Positions 22,108 through 33,841 are shown, counted from the first letter of the stretch. The stretch: 64,000 bases of DNA from Spiroplasma sp. NBRC 100390 (GCF_001886495.1 NZ_CP018022.1:868001-932000), one strand, 5' to 3'. Notes: generated by a model from the sequence alone, not told the origin. Made by a program: numbers and translations.

Positions 22108-23850
22108 TTATTTTGTTTCAACTGGTTCTTGTAAATCTCCTTCGGATTGATACGCTTCCTGGCGAATATGTTTAGCATCCTGATAATTTGAATTATCTTG
22201 CGATTGATAAATTTTTTGATTTCGAACTAAATAACGATCTAATTCAGTTTGAATTTCTTTAACAACATAATTTCAATCATCAGTTACAGTAAAGGGAGCA
22301 TCCAATGCTTCTTGTAATTGTGGGTTTGTTTTTAACCGTGCCTGATATTTTTTTCAATAGTAGGTGTAATATCAAATAACAGCAAACATAATCACCCCAA
22401 CAATATAAGCAATTTCTAATGTATTAGAAACAATAGTTGCAATTGCTTTTGAAGAGTCAGTATTTAATTGATTAATCGCCGTGTGATATGAACGCCCTAA
22501 ATCAACAAAGAATTGGACAAATTGTCAAATTAAGAAAACTAACACTAATGATCAAGCAATCATTTCTCAAATTTTTACCCGCATTTTTTTCGTAAATCCT
22601 AACTTTAAAGCAACCATTATCACAAACGAATAAATAATAATCATAATTAATGATGCTTCCCCAGTAATTGCAGCATACGAGAATACAGCATTACCACCTG
22701 TTGCTCCTTGAATAATATCGGGAATAAATAACCAAATCATGGCAAAGATAAAAGTAATAATTAAATTTAAAAATGAAGCTTTAAAGGGAATCCCATCCTT
22801 ATTTAACTCTTGATATTTACTTGGCATTAAACCCTCCACTGCAAATGGTTCTAAAATGGCCCCCGAATATAAAGCATTTTGCATTCCAGCATTTGCTTTT
22901 AACGAAATGGTACAAATTAACATAATAATAACACCAGCATAATAAATTCACTGCCCAACATGATTACCTAATAAGCGAAAAATCTGTAAATTTGGATTAT
23001 TGGTAAACGCTCCAGCAATTGCCCCTAACATTAAAATGGTAACAATAACATAAAAGATAATTGCTAATGCCATTGTTCAAATAATACTACGGCCAATATT
23101 ACGTTCCGGATTACGAACATTTTTTCCAATTGTAGCATATGTCTCAAATCCTAAAAAGAAAAAGAAACACGAGGTAAAAGCAATTGAAAAATTAGTTGGA
23201 TTTAAGGTGGTGTACTTTGAACTAGCATTAACATCCCAGGCCGAAGTTCCATTAATAATAAATAAGGCAATTAATGCAATAATTAATAATCCCGTTGAAC
23301 CTCATTTAATATAACTAGAAGCATTTAAATAACGCTTTAATAATAATCGCATTCCTAAAAATAAGGTACATGATACTAACATGTAAACAGCAATTCCAAT
23401 TGCATCTCAAATTAAGTTTGCCCAATTACCTAACATATCTTTTGTATCAAGAAAGGTTCCTGAACCAACAAAGTTTAAACGAATCATTGACACAATTTGT
23501 GATGTAACAATAATTGGTAATGTCGTATATTGTAAAAATGAAATTAATCATCCTCAAAATTTTCCAAAGTTTGTTCGAACATAAATATAACTAGCCCCAT
23601 TTCCAGCGGGGTGCACTTGTGATAACTTATTAAATGCTCAAGCACAAGTTCCAGCTACTAGTCCTTCTACTAAAAAGATTCAAATCATATGCATTCCTAA
23701 AAATTGGCCTGTTTTATCAACTTCTGAAAACATCATTGTTGCATAAACCGAGGTAAAAGCAATTCCACAAGTATAATTAAACCCTAATCAAACTAATTCT
23801 GGCAAACTAAACTTCTTGCTCTGAGCAATCGCTTTCTTTTGTTCTTTCAT
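22108..23850 (-). CDS. APC-superfamily amino acid permease
   Basis: 580 residues, about twelve to fourteen membrane segments and a hydrophilic tail of about 85 residues. Typical APC features: LVWLGFNYTCGIAFTSVYAT in helix 1 and FLGFETYATIGKNVRNPERN around helix 6. Paralogue of the permease at 4388-6157, though its promoter lacks the Fur-like box. RBS GAGG before 23850. Likely imports amino acids or peptides needed by an organism with few biosynthetic routes; substrate unknown. Confidence 0.88.
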
Positions 23851-23891
23851 TTTTTGTGGCCTCTTTTCTAGTTTTTCCGAAATATAAAAGC

Positions 23892-23897
23892 ATTATA
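23892..23897 (-). promoter_or_regulatory. -10 element of the APC permease
   Basis: Minus-strand TATAAT about 40 nt upstream of the start at 23850, in a run of AT-rich sequence. The matching -35 is not clear. Confidence 0.4.
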
Positions 23898-24001
23898 TCG
23901 TTTTTTTAAATATTTTTTAATAAAATTAATAATTTTTTAATTATAACAAGTAAATTGTTAACAATTCCTTTACAACTAACAAATTATTTTCCAAATAAAA
24001 G

Positions 24002-25198
24002 TTATTTAGAAAACTTTTTCTGTGCTTTTCTTGTCTTTTTTAATTGCTGTAAATTATGCGCTTCAATTAACATAATGTCTGTTACTTTCTCATGACCATT
24101 AAAAATAATTAACGCTGTAATTAAACAGAAGACTGGCCCAACAATTCAAATTCATGTAAAGAACATCAATGCAATCATTAACAATGCTCCGGCAATTCGA
24201 GCACCAATTTTACCACGTAAAGCAAAAACAAAACAAGTAATAAATCCAATTAAAGCTAAAATAGAAATAAAAATAAAGGCAACCAAGACACGAGCATCAA
24301 TTTTGTATTGATTTATAATTTCAATCCCGTTAATTGATTCAATAATGCCTTCATTAATAGAAGCAGAAATAACATAAAGAATATTAATGCCAATATTAAA
24401 AGTTAATACAATAATACCAATAATAAAACCCGTAATTGTCACCTTATTAGTTCGCATCACATATTGAATTGGTACAATTTTCACATTCTTATTACGATAA
24501 TAACGGAAGTATAATAAATTATTAATAAAAATATAAAAGTATTGTAATGACACAGCAACAACACATATCACAACCAACGCGGTTGCAACCATAATATCGC
24601 CACCCGGCTGGAAGTAATTTAAGAAAAAGTACGGAAATAATGTGTTTGGATCTTTGCCATCTAAATGTCGATAAGTTCCGCGGAAAAGAATAATTGTTAA
24701 ATACAGCACCATATATAACATGATTAACCATAATCATTTTTTATGATGATCTTCATAATAGTAATAATGATCACCTGTTGTCAAAACATAACTAGTAATC
24801 ATTGTTACGGGCATAACTAAATGTAAAATAATTGTTGCAACCCAATGATAAGGACGATATTGATGGGCCTGGTCTTTTTGACCAACAATCCCAATTCAAA
24901 AGACCAACATTGTAATGGTAATATATGTTGTAACTGCTAATTGAATAATATAATGTGGTTTTGTATTTTTAAATTTTGATTCAAATAAATATAAGAAAAA
25001 GTACAAGGCAACAATATAATTTGTTTGTGTTGTAAAAAATGAATAATAATTTGAAACCCGCTCACCATAACCTAAATGCGCAAATTTTGGTTGTGGATAA
25101 TAAATTGCCATTATCAAATCAAATAATAAAAATAAACTCAATAAAATTAACGTTGCTAAACGTAAATAAAAATGTACCCGGGGATTTCACTTAAACAT
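24002..25198 (-). CDS. DUF1600-like mollicute membrane protein
   Basis: 398 residues, about ten membrane segments. The segment SFFTTQTNYIVALYFFLYLF followed by TTYITITMLVFW resembles the mollicute-specific DUF1600/MAGa3780 membrane family. A shorter relative lies at 56960-57763 (FFTTFTCLSNLG then CYITITFIIYN), which supports a two-copy family in this window. Function is unknown; no catalytic motif is visible. A Tyr/His-rich loop (DHYYYYEDHHKKW) lies mid-protein. RBS AAGGAG. The tail is basic. Confidence 0.7.
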
Positions 25199-25504
25199 GC
25201 CAAGACTCCTTCATAGTCAATAATAGTTATATTTTAGCCTTTTTTATCCTAAATCACAAGTAAATACAGGGAAAAATGTAAAGATGTTGCACATTTTAAA
25301 TTACTTAAATCTTTGAAATAAATTTCGAAAGATTTAAGTAATAATAAGTATTATTTTAGAAAATGAATTATATAAATTACATTATCAATTTAAAAAAATG
25401 GTGCATAATTATAAATATGCATTAGTTACTTTGCTTTGCATTAATTAGCAATATATTTTGTTCTTGTGATAAAATAAAAAAATGCAATGAACTCTTTTAA
25501 ATTA
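25199..25504. repeat. Gene-free region with a perfect 14-bp inverted repeat
   Basis: No gene is supported here. TTACTTAAATCTTT (25301-25314) and its exact complement (25328-25341) form a long hairpin around GAAATAAATTTCG, which can itself pair. There is no T-tract on either side. Further right, about 25395-25500, two overlapping frames read like a lipoprotein leader ending ISNIFCSCDK, perhaps a decayed lipoprotein gene; evidence is weak. Confidence 0.45.
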
Positions 25505-25545
25505 AAAATGATACTAGTTTATCATAAACTAGTATCATTTTTTTA
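25505..25545. terminator. Bidirectional terminator
   Basis: A 17-bp stem (25505-25521 with 25525-25541) around a TCA loop, core GATACTAGTTTA, flanked by A and T runs. It ends the secreted-protein gene at 25550. Confidence 0.85.
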
Positions 25546-25549
25546 ATCC

Positions 25550-26140
25550 TTATTTAATAAATTCTATTCCTTGTCCAATATTCATTCACATTCCTCCACC
25601 ACTAAATGAAGAATATGTTTCACCATACTGATAAATTAATACTTGCATATTCCAGTTAGATTCAGCATCTCAATAAAAAGTTAAACCTACATGTTGTTTT
25701 GAATTCATTTGAGCACTACCAGCGTAATCATATTTATGTAAAAGATGACTATTAGTATACCTATAAACATCATAGTTTCCTATTGCTTTAAAATTATAAA
25801 AGACATCTCTGACTTTAGTATTTTTAAATTTATCAGCAAATGAAGTCCCATAATATGCAACATTACCTCAACTTGTTTTTGTATACGATGCATCATTATT
25901 ATTAATTACTCTAATTTTAGAATAATCTAATGGCATTATTTTATCAAGTTTTACATTAATTATTTTGTAACTAGTGTTTTCATTCCCATATCCAACATAT
26001 GATTCATAACTTTGTTTATCATTCGAAAAATAAACTTTTGTTACTTTTTCAATATTTGAATTCATAAAATTTAACATTGTTGGTAAAGCGGCACTAGAAC
26101 TAATAGCCACAGTTGATAAAGTTATTAAAATTGCTTTCAT
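25550..26140 (-). CDS. Secreted protein of unknown function
   Basis: 196 residues. The N-terminus MKAILITLSTVAISSSAALP is a signal peptide without lipobox, so the product should be released. The mature part is rich in Tyr, Ser, Asn and Gly and probably beta-stranded; the end is marked by QYGETYSSFSGGGMWMNIG. I recognise no family. The start at 26140 follows AGAGGGA; an ATG upstream (26167) would spoil the signal peptide. Single gene with its own terminator and a divergent neighbour. It could be a host- or competitor-directed effector, but nothing proves this. Confidence 0.65.
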
Positions 26141-26468
26141 ACTTATCGTTTCCCTCTTTCTTGTCAATATAAAATTTTATAAATTTGCTATTATAGATTT
26201 TCATAGTAATTTCAAGACATAAGTTATCAAACTTACTTTTTTATTGTAACAACATAGTAAAAAAAGTAAACAAATATTGTTGTTTTTTTAAGAAATAAAA
26301 TTACCTTAAATAATTGATTTATTTGAATTGAGCAAAATAAATAAAAAAGACTTAATATAATTATATTTATTAACCAAAATATGTTAAATAATATTAAATC
26401 TTAATAAAAAAACTTTTTATGTTTATAAAAAGTGATAAAATTATATTCAATAAAGAGGAGGATTTAAA
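26141..26468. other. Divergent promoter region
   Basis: About 330 bp of AT-rich sequence between the secreted protein and the acetyltransferase, with the upstream signals of both. The plus gene has GAGGAGG at 26455-26461. No repeat or further gene seen. Confidence 0.4.
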
Positions 26469-27302
26469 ATGTTTAATTTTAACAATGAAAAATTAAACCA
26501 GTTAATTGTGAGTTATATAAATTACAACATTGACCCTAAGCATGATAACAATTTGCAAATAACAAAGTTTGATAACAGTAATTTATTTTACCAAATTGAT
26601 ACTCGTCAACTAAAAGATAGTATTAACGGCGTTGTTAGTTTTCATTTAACAACATCAGAGCAATTCGCAAAAGCAGGTGAAATTATTGATGAATTTTATT
26701 CAGAAAAAACACCGTTTATCTGATGTACCATTACAATTGATAATACCCAAGGTGAACGATCATTTTTTGAAAAAAGTGGATTAAGTCATTGGCGAACTGG
26801 GAATGGTATGTTGTTGGATCTAGCAAGTTTTACTACAACAGCAGATCTATCAGAAAGCGAAAAATTTATTACTGCAACAGATTTAAAAGCTCTAAAAGAA
26901 ATTAATGCTACCAAGCTTACCAGTGCTAATAATCTTAAAATTGTTAATGATAATGAATTACCGTTAAAAGATTTACCAGCACCAACAAGTACTTCTGCTT
27001 TGGACCAAACTTGCAACCTGTGTTATGTTGCAACATTAACAAAAGATGACATTCCCGTTGTAACTGGTATTATTTATTTTGAAACAGAACTTGCTGTAAT
27101 TGGTGAAATTGTAAGCTATGATAACGAACATCCTAATGATGAGAAAAAAATGTTAAACCATTTACTAACCCAAGCAAAAAAAGCAAAATATCAAAGTGTT
27201 GGGATTGTTGCACCGATTGATAAAGTGCCCCTATACCAAGAACTAGGTTTTAAACCCCAAGATTTATATTTCAACACTTACGTTATGCATTATTCAAAAT
27301 AA
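26469..27302 (+). CDS. GNAT-family acetyltransferase, probably two-domain
   Basis: 277 residues, cytoplasmic. The C-terminal third reads LTQAKKAKYQSVGIVAP ... LYQELGFKPQD, the classic end of a GNAT domain (helix, strand, then Y-x-x-x-G-F). The middle has a similar but degraded pattern, ERSFFEKSGLSHWR, so the protein may be a tandem of two GNAT folds with the first no longer active. Acetyl acceptor unknown. RBS GAGGAGG with 7 nt to the ATG. One TGA=Trp at residue 85. Followed by a palindromic terminator shared with the convergent MBL gene. Confidence 0.75.
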
Positions 27303-27344
27303 TGCATTTTTTATGGAAATAAAGAGATAAGGATGACAGAAAAG

Positions 27345-27380
27345 ATGAAAAGTAACCTCTAATTAGAGGTTACTTTTCAT
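27345..27380. terminator. Bidirectional terminator between convergent genes
   Basis: A perfect 36-bp palindrome centred on 27362/27363 (half-site ATGAAAAGTAACCTCTAA). It abuts the stop codon of the MBL gene at 27381. Confidence 0.75.
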
Positions 27381-28034
27381 TTAAAACTGATCTTCTGTTG
27401 GAATTAATTTTTGCTCAAGCGCATCACGCATTAAAAATGGTTTATTATGGCCAGGTAAAACCTGTCATGTTGGTTCTAAATTCGTAATCCGACGTAATTC
27501 TGTTACAAAGTAATTATCATTACACATTGCGCCAGTATACCCTGGACTTGTTTTATCAGGCATTAAACTTGCTCCTGTTGTCACTAAGTTCAATGCTTTA
27601 ATTCGTAACATTTGTGTCCCAGCAGTATGACCGGGAATATGAAAGATTTCAATTTGATAACCTATTTCTTCCACCACGGTATCACCACTTAACGGAACAA
27701 GGTTTGTTAATGGATAAACAATTCCTGGTCCTAGAATTTCACCAGTTGCATCATCAACTTTATGTTGTGATAATAATCGTAAATCGATTTTTTGAATATA
27801 AATTTTTAAATCTGGACATTGTTGTAAGACATCGTCAATCCCATCATAATGGTCAATGTGACCGTGAGTAATAAATAAGGCTTTTAAATTCAGATTGTTT
27901 TGTTTAATATATTCAATCGCATCTTTTGCCGCATTTGAAGCATCAATCATAATTGCTTCATTTTGATCATTAATGATTAAATAAACATTTTGATTATCAT
28001 AAGTTGCATCTACAAAATTTTTCATCTTTGCCAT
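27381..28034 (-). CDS. MBL-fold metallo-hydrolase
   Basis: 217 residues, cytoplasmic. The zinc motif THGHIDHYDG (HxHxDH) at about residue 56, PGHTAGTQ at about 134 and PGHNKPF near the end define a metallo-beta-lactamase fold of the glyoxalase II type. This group hydrolyses thioesters such as S-lactoylglutathione analogues; without glutathione the natural substrate here is uncertain. It begins 21 bp after the stop of the gene at 28056, so the two form an operon. RBS GGGAG. Confidence 0.85.
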
Positions 28035-28055
28035 TAGCTAATTCTCCCTCCTGTC

Positions 28056-28754
28056 TTATTCTTCGGTTTCTGTAAACTCTTCAATAAAGTAAGAGTTCGC
28101 TTCAATGTAATTCAACAAATCTTCAATTAAAAACAAAACATCATTAATATCATCATGATCTAGACCTTTGATTTTACTAATATTCATAACATATAACTTT
28201 TGTAATAATTCGTGACCGTCATCTTGATTTTCAAGGCGATATCCAAATCAACGAGCAATCCCTAATGCAGCACCACCTAATAAATGACTTAAGAAAGATT
28301 TAATATTAGGATTATTAATATGTTCATCGTAAAAAGTAGTACGGATATAATTAGTTTTAATTACTTCAGAAATAATTGTTAACAACAAATTAGCATAATC
28401 GGTAATCGCAATAATGTTTTCCCCATAGGTTTGAATTTCATCATCAATTTTAACAAAAACATTCATAACTCCTTTATACAATGCTTTAAAAGAAACAACT
28501 CCTTTTACTTCATCATTATTTGGAATCATATCATGATAACGATTAAAACCAATTTTTGTTCCTCACACTGCAGCAGAATAAATACTTTCAAAAACTTCCT
28601 GGGTTGGACGATATCATTTAAAACGTAAACTAATTTTTGGAGCAGCCACCCCTGTCTCTTTTGTCAAAGCTTCTTGCGTTAATGTCATTGCCTGCTTATA
28701 ATTTAATTTTGCATCTTTTTTTGCTAATACTTTTATTACGTATGTTTTCTCCAT
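28056..28754 (-). CDS. Conserved hypothetical protein, helical
   Basis: 232 residues, soluble, acidic end. Mostly helical; the N-terminal 60 residues contain two possible helices and a patch ISLRFKWYRPTQEVFESIY, the C-terminal half is regular helix with HLLGGAALGIARWFGYRLE and NDVLFLIEDLLNYIEAN. I do not recognise the family; a TetR-like ligand-binding bundle is conceivable but no helix-turn-helix is convincing. First gene of an operon with the MBL hydrolase. RBS AAGGAAG. Confidence 0.65.
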
Positions 28755-28821
28755 AAAACTTCCTTCATTCTCTTAATTCTATTCTTTTGATATTATACCA
28801 TTTTTTAAGTAAAAAGTCTTG

Positions 28822-28873
28822 TTCTAAAATAAAATAAAAACCCGCTAAAGCGGATTTTTATTTTATTTTAGAA
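28822..28873. terminator. Long bidirectional terminator
   Basis: A stem of about 23 bp with one mismatch: left arm from TTCTAAAATAAAATAAAAA through CCGC, right arm GCGG through TTTTTATTTTATTTTAGAA. It ends the OB-fold gene at 28884 and shields the gene at 28754. Confidence 0.85.
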
Positions 28874-28883
28874 AAAACAAGCA

Positions 28884-29207
28884 TTAATTAGTGAATGAAA
28901 ACTCACGTACACTATAACGCATTTTTCCAGTAAAATCATTAAGATTTTTTCGATAAGTAATGATCACTGATTTAAAATTATCTAAATCAAATTCAGCATT
29001 AAATCTTTCTGCTAAATCATTTCACACTACACATTGCACTTCTTCACCATTATCTAAAACTCAAAATTCACATAAATCTCTTGTTTGGCCGTCTTTACTA
29101 GTTACTGTTTTTAAAGTAGGTTGTTTATCTGCTAATAAAAACTTTTCATCATTAATAATATCATCAGATCTTTTGGCAAATTTTTGATTCGGTCTATTAT
29201 TATACAC
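28884..29207 (-). CDS. OB-fold, SSB-like single-domain protein with GTG start
   Basis: 107 residues. The start codon is GTG at 29207, placed 9 nt after AAAGGAGG; no in-frame ATG exists upstream. Residues 28-100 have the five-strand pattern of an OB fold: LKTVTSKDGQTRDLCEFWVL, then EEVQCVVWNDLAERF and SVIITYRKNL, close to the way single-strand DNA-binding proteins alternate. It lacks the acidic glycine-rich SSB tail, so it is not the replicative SSB; a nucleic-acid-binding accessory role is inferred. Both internal Trp are TGA. Monocistronic, ending in the terminator at 28822-28873. Confidence 0.7.
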
Positions 29208-29341
29208 TTTTACGGTCCTCCTTTCTCTTATTCAAATGAATACTTAAAATCATACCTTACATTTTAATTGAAAAAAAGAAAGATTTATTATATTGTCATA
29301 TGAACAAAACCATTATATCATTAAAATAATTTTAAAAAAAA

Positions 29342-30790
29342 TTATTTTGAAAAAGGTTCATCTTTTTCTATTAAATTATCCTTTATTCGCTGCTGTGAAC
29401 GCTCTTTTTTAGCATTTCACTTTGTTGCCAACCATTTTTTCAAATAATAGAGGGGATAACCACTAAGCATTATTCCAAACACAATAAAACAATTTCATAA
29501 TTCTCACATATTTGCAGTTACCGTTGCATAATAATACATCGCTAAAATTGAACCAATAAAAGTGATTGTACATGAACTTAATGCTAGAATAACTAAAATA
29601 ATGAAAACTGGTTTGGGATAAAGTGGTTGATAATTAACATCTTTCTGTCGTAAATATATCAAACTAATCATGGTAATAAACTTTAAGACACTAACAGCAA
29701 TAATAAAATAATTTGTTACATTGAGCAGTGATGTTCATAAAATATAAATAATTGCTAACCCTACTAAAAATAGGATTGCTAAATATGGCATATTAGTTCG
29801 CTTAGTTGTTCTTTGAAAAAATGCAAAAAAATCCTTTTCTTCACTCATTTTAAAAATTAATCGTGAATGATACACTAAAAATGAATTTAGTGATCCCACA
29901 AAAATAAAAATTGCTAAAACTGAAAATACATATTTTAAAAATGATGGAATGGTGCGATTATTACTAATCGCATAATATCATACATTATTAAACTTGCCAG
30001 TTGGTCCTAACCATTTTTGTGGTTCATTAATCGTTAAAAGTCCAATTGCTAAAATAATATATAGTAATACAATGGCAATTGTCGAAATAATCATTGCTCG
30101 TGGAATGTTTTTACGAGGATTAATGACTTCGCCACTAACATATGTAATCGCTTCCATCCCAGAATAAGCAAACATTGTCATTGCTGTTGCTGGTAATAAT
30201 AAAAATGATGAAAGATAAATTTGACTTAAATTTTTATTAATCGTATCATCTGTAAAACTAGCAGTATTACCATAAACCATTGCAATAACTAAGACCAAAA
30301 CAATTGGCAACCCTTTCAATAAAACAAAAACAATTTGTGAATAACCACTACTCTTTTTAAGAAAAATCTGCATAATAACTAATACCAATAAAATTATAAT
30401 CCCAAACAATTTACCATATCATTCGTTATCTAACTTTAGTAGTGTAATTAAAATATCACCTAGTGCTAAACAAGCAGTTGCAACAGCGGTGGCGCTAACA
30501 AATAATACCATAATTCACCCAAATCAAAATGAACAAGCATTTCATTTTGCACGTTTAATTCAATAATAACTTGTACCATTTTCGGGGTACGAAGTGGCTC
30601 CTTCGGACAGTAATAACATTTCTGGTAAAACCAATAAACCTCCTAAAATTCAAGCAATAATAATTAAGATGGGATTGAATTGTGCTTGAAAAGCAACTTG
30701 ACCAAACGACACTAAAATAGAAGAACCTAGTGTCGCTGAAATTGCTAACGCTAAAATCTGTCAAAACCCATATTTTTTCTGTAATTTCAT
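29342..30790 (-). CDS. APC-family amino acid permease
   Basis: 482 residues, twelve membrane segments. GFWQILALAISATLGSSILV in helix 1 and TMFAYSGMEAITYVSGEVIN (FAYSGxE) in helix 6 are APC substrate-site signatures. Distinct from the two longer permeases in this window. RBS AAAGGAAA. Its start lies 2 bp after the stop of the alpha/beta hydrolase at 30793, so they are cotranscribed, hydrolase first. This suggests a link between an extracellular esterase or peptidase-like activity and uptake of the product. Confidence 0.87.
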
Positions 30791-30792
30791 CC

Positions 30793-31854
30793 TTATTTCC
30801 TTTCTTGTTGTGCTAAAAATGCTTTAATAGCTGTAATATAGGTTTGATGTCCCTTTGAAATTGCTTCAACATGGTTAATATTTAATAATGATACTAATTG
30901 ACTTTGGCCACTTGGCTCAAACTTTGCTTTTTGAGCAAAAAATTCTTTACTCATAAAGTAAGGAACAAAATCATCATGATCACCATGAATAATTAACATT
31001 GGAAAATCTTTTAACCGGTTGGTATGCTTTAATAAATTGTATTTTCGTAAATTAATGCCAATTTCTTTGTTAAATTTCTTTGTTAACCCAAAACTAGTTA
31101 ACCATCATGGATGTTGATAACGATATTGCATTACATACCGAAATTGGACTAATAAATTACTAAAGCCACAATCACTAACTGCTCAATGCACTAGTGAATT
31201 TTGATAACCTTCATCAATTAAATATTTTGTCAAGCAAGCAGCTCCCATACTATTTCCAATTAATCCAATTTCTTCAACACAATAATTATCTTGAAGTCAT
31301 TGAATAACATCACTTAAATTTTGCGCATTTAAATAACCAATCCCAGTATAATCTCCAGCACTTAAACCGTGCGCAACACTATCAAAAGTTAAAACATTAT
31401 AACCTTGTTGGTAAAAATGAAATACTTGTCGTAACCCTAAATATTTATTTTCTGTTCAACCATGCAACCCAATTACTCATTTTTTTGCATTAGGGTGCTG
31501 TAAATAAAGGGCACTAATTGGAGCTTGATGGCGATTTAAAATCGTCATCGTTTGCATTGCTGCTTCTTCTTTTTCACTAAAAACAAAATTAAATTGATCT
31601 AATTTTTTTGCAATAACATCCTGACGATATACTTCAAAACTATTAAAATCAAAAGTTGTTGTTTCAATTGTCATTAACCCTTTTCGTTGATAAGTTTGGG
31701 TAAATGTAAAAAAATTTTTAACATATTTTTTTGATAAAAAATAAACTAACGGAAATAATACTATCACACATAAAATGCGTCATCAATTTCAACAAAATTT
31801 ATGATAACCATCATTTAATGTTTGCTTACTCGGCGTTTTTTCAATTACTTTCAT
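30793..31854 (-). CDS. Membrane-anchored alpha/beta hydrolase
   Basis: 353 residues, one membrane segment at about residues 24-42. Catalytic pattern: WVIGLHGWTENKYLG, GLIGNSMGAAC (Ser nucleophile), IIHGDHDDFV (acid) and NHVEA (His). Paralogue of the hydrolase at 17625-18659. Predicted to face outward. First gene of an operon with the permease at 29342. RBS AGGGAAAG. Substrate unknown; esters or lipids are likely. Confidence 0.82.
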
Positions 31855-31928
31855 TTTTTCTTTCCCTTTTTAATATTCTTACTTTAACAAAACTTTTGCT
31901 AAAAAACAATTTAAAATGCTATTTTTGT

Positions 31929-31966
31929 GTAAAAAAGTTAGCAAAATGAAATTTATTGCTAACTTT
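31929..31966 (-). terminator. Terminator of the HAD phosphatase
   Basis: AAAGTTAGCAA (31934-31944) pairs with TTGCTAACTTT (31956-31966), followed on the minus strand by six T. Confidence 0.8.
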
Positions 31967-31984
31967 AAGACTTTTTAATTATTA

Positions 31985-32824
31985 TTACTCAAAAACTACT
32001 GTTTCAATTACTTTTGCAATCCCATCATGGTCATTATCATCAGTTACTAAATTAGCAATTGCTTTGACATCATCGGGGGCATTCCCCATTGCCACCCCAA
32101 TTCCCGCTCACTGTAACATAGCAACATCATTATGTTCATTCCCAAAAGCCATGACATTCTTTGCTGTTAACCGATATTTTTGACAAATTTGTGCAATACC
32201 ACTTGCTTTATTAATATTACGACTAGTAATTTCTAACGCTGAACGATCACCACGGATTTCTTGCGAAATTTCAATTTTATCCTTTCATTTTGCAACAAAA
32301 CGATTAATATCGGAAGTATAACTACTAATATAGATTTTATTAACATTAACCTTAAAATTATTCGTATATAAACACGCTGTTACTTCATCTTGAACTTCAG
32401 TAAAAGATGATAAATAATGTTTGGTCATTTTATCTTCAAAACCCTTACAATGTAACAACATTTTATTAAACGAAGAATGATCAGCATCAAACATAATTAA
32501 GGTGTCTAAATCAAATGCCAAGACATCAGCATAAAGTTCTCGTAATAATTGTTGATCAAAATAATCACAAAATAAAATTTCTTCAGTGGCATTATTTGCC
32601 ACAACCGAGCCATTTAAACTAACAGTAAAATCATTCTTATCCGTTAATCCTAAATTTGTGACAATATGCTTTGTCTGATATAATGGCCGCCCAGTCGCAA
32701 TTACTAATTTAATATCCTTTGCCGCTAGTCCTTGCAAAACTTCTAACGTATGTGGTGACATTTCACCAGTTGAATTTAAAGCTGTTCCATCTAAATCAAC
32801 AGCAATTAACTTAATTTCTGTCAT
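31985..32824 (-). CDS. Cof-type HAD-IIB phosphatase
   Basis: 279 residues. HAD motif I AVDLDGTAL with nucleophile Asp, motif II VIATGR, and C-terminal FGNEHNDVAMLQ with GIGVAMGNAPDDVK match Cof-type sugar-phosphate or nucleotide phosphatases (family Cof/YbiV/YidA). Start set at the ATG at 32824, 10 nt after AGGAG. Terminates in its own hairpin. Substrate is not predictable; Spiroplasma genomes carry several such enzymes. Confidence 0.88.
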
Positions 32825-32988
32825 AATCAATATTCTCCTATATATAATAATTTTAATCTATTTTCTAGTACTTGTAAAAGATATTGCTAAAATTACAATA
32901 ATTATCGCTTAGTTTTAACCTTATTGATAGGAGTAAATAAAAAAGTAATCTTGAAACCCTTTCCGAGTTAAAATTTTTGGTTTATAAT

Positions 32989-33190
32989 TAAACCGTAAAG
33001 CATCACGCTTTCATTTGAATTAGCGGTAAACACTTAAAAATGTTTTGAAAAGGGAATTGAGTTAATATGCTCAAGCTGTCCCAGCAACTGTAATGATGAT
33101 GAACATTGTATTTACTCACTGAAAAAATTTTTTGGGAAGAGACAATTAGTAAAATGATTCTAAGCCAGTAGACCTGCCGTTAACTCTTGG
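32989..33190 (+). promoter_or_regulatory. Cobalamin riboswitch
   Basis: The conserved core of the cobalamin (B12) aptamer is present in order: AAAAGGGAA (about 33050), the B12 box GCTGTCCCAGCAACTGTAA (33075-33093) and AAGCCAGTAGACCTGCC (33162-33178). A TATAAT at 32983-32988 would start the transcript. It precedes a transcobalamin-like gene and an ECF S component. Downstream, GTGAGTAAATA (about 33221) can pair with TATTTACTCAC (about 33109), a candidate switching stem. No compact intrinsic terminator lies before the ATG, so control may be translational. Confidence 0.9.
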
Positions 33191-33333
33191 TAAAATAAAT
33201 ATCCCTGGGATTGTGATATTTGTGAGTAAATAATTTATTATCGTTAAATAATGATTTACCTCTCATAAATATAATAATTTTTTCCTCAAGAATGGGTTTT
33301 TATTACCACTATTTTTGAAAGGAATTATTAAAA

Positions 33334-33819
33334 ATGAAAAATTTTTCATGAAAAAAATATTTACGTTATCTTCCCTTAGCGTTAATTCTTTTAGTTGCCA
33401 TTGTTTTAAACCTTTATTATATTCCAAAATACTACCAAGAACGACACAAAAATAATTACCAAGGTACTTATACAGTAACTGTTCTTGGTCAAAAAGAAGA
33501 TTTTAGTCTTTATTTTACAAAAGGTTTAAATGTTCAACATGTTGCTAGCCTTGCTGATGTCTTAATAAACTACCCCAATGATTTTGGATTATCTCCTGGC
33601 ACAATTGGCACCTTTGTTAAACGAGTTGGTCAAATTGAATTAAATCCCAAAGTAAAGTATTTTGACATTCAAAGTGGTGATAATAATCAACCAAGTGCCG
33701 AACATATTCATAAGGATTGTCATGGCCCAAACAATTCTTGTAGTGTTGGGATTGACTTGCTGTGATTAACACCAAATACTGACAATGTCTTTCGTTTTGT
33801 TATTAGCAACGTAATTTAA
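33334..33819 (+). CDS. Membrane-anchored DUF4430/transcobalamin-like protein
   Basis: 161 residues. A membrane segment (LPLALILLVAIVLNLYYIP) at residues 14-32 anchors a domain exposed outside. That domain reads YTVTVLGQKEDFSLYF ... LADVLINYP ... SPGTIGTFVKRVGQIELN, close to DUF4430, the fold shared with the C-terminal half of intrinsic factor and transcobalamin. With the riboswitch upstream and an ECF S component next, a cobalamin-capturing surface protein is the natural inference. Two Cys in HKDCHGPNNSC may form a disulphide. RBS GAAAGGAA. First gene of the operon. Confidence 0.75.
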
Positions 33820-33841
33820 CCTTAGAAACGAGTGATGAAAT

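Noticed and set aside
25395-25500. Possible decayed lipoprotein gene (frames ending ...IFCSCDK)
   Set aside because: It needs a frameshift, has no RBS and is very short; kept only as a note in the spacer feature.
32881-32988. tRNA or second riboswitch upstream of the B12 operon
   Set aside because: No cloverleaf or known aptamer core outside the cobalamin motif region.
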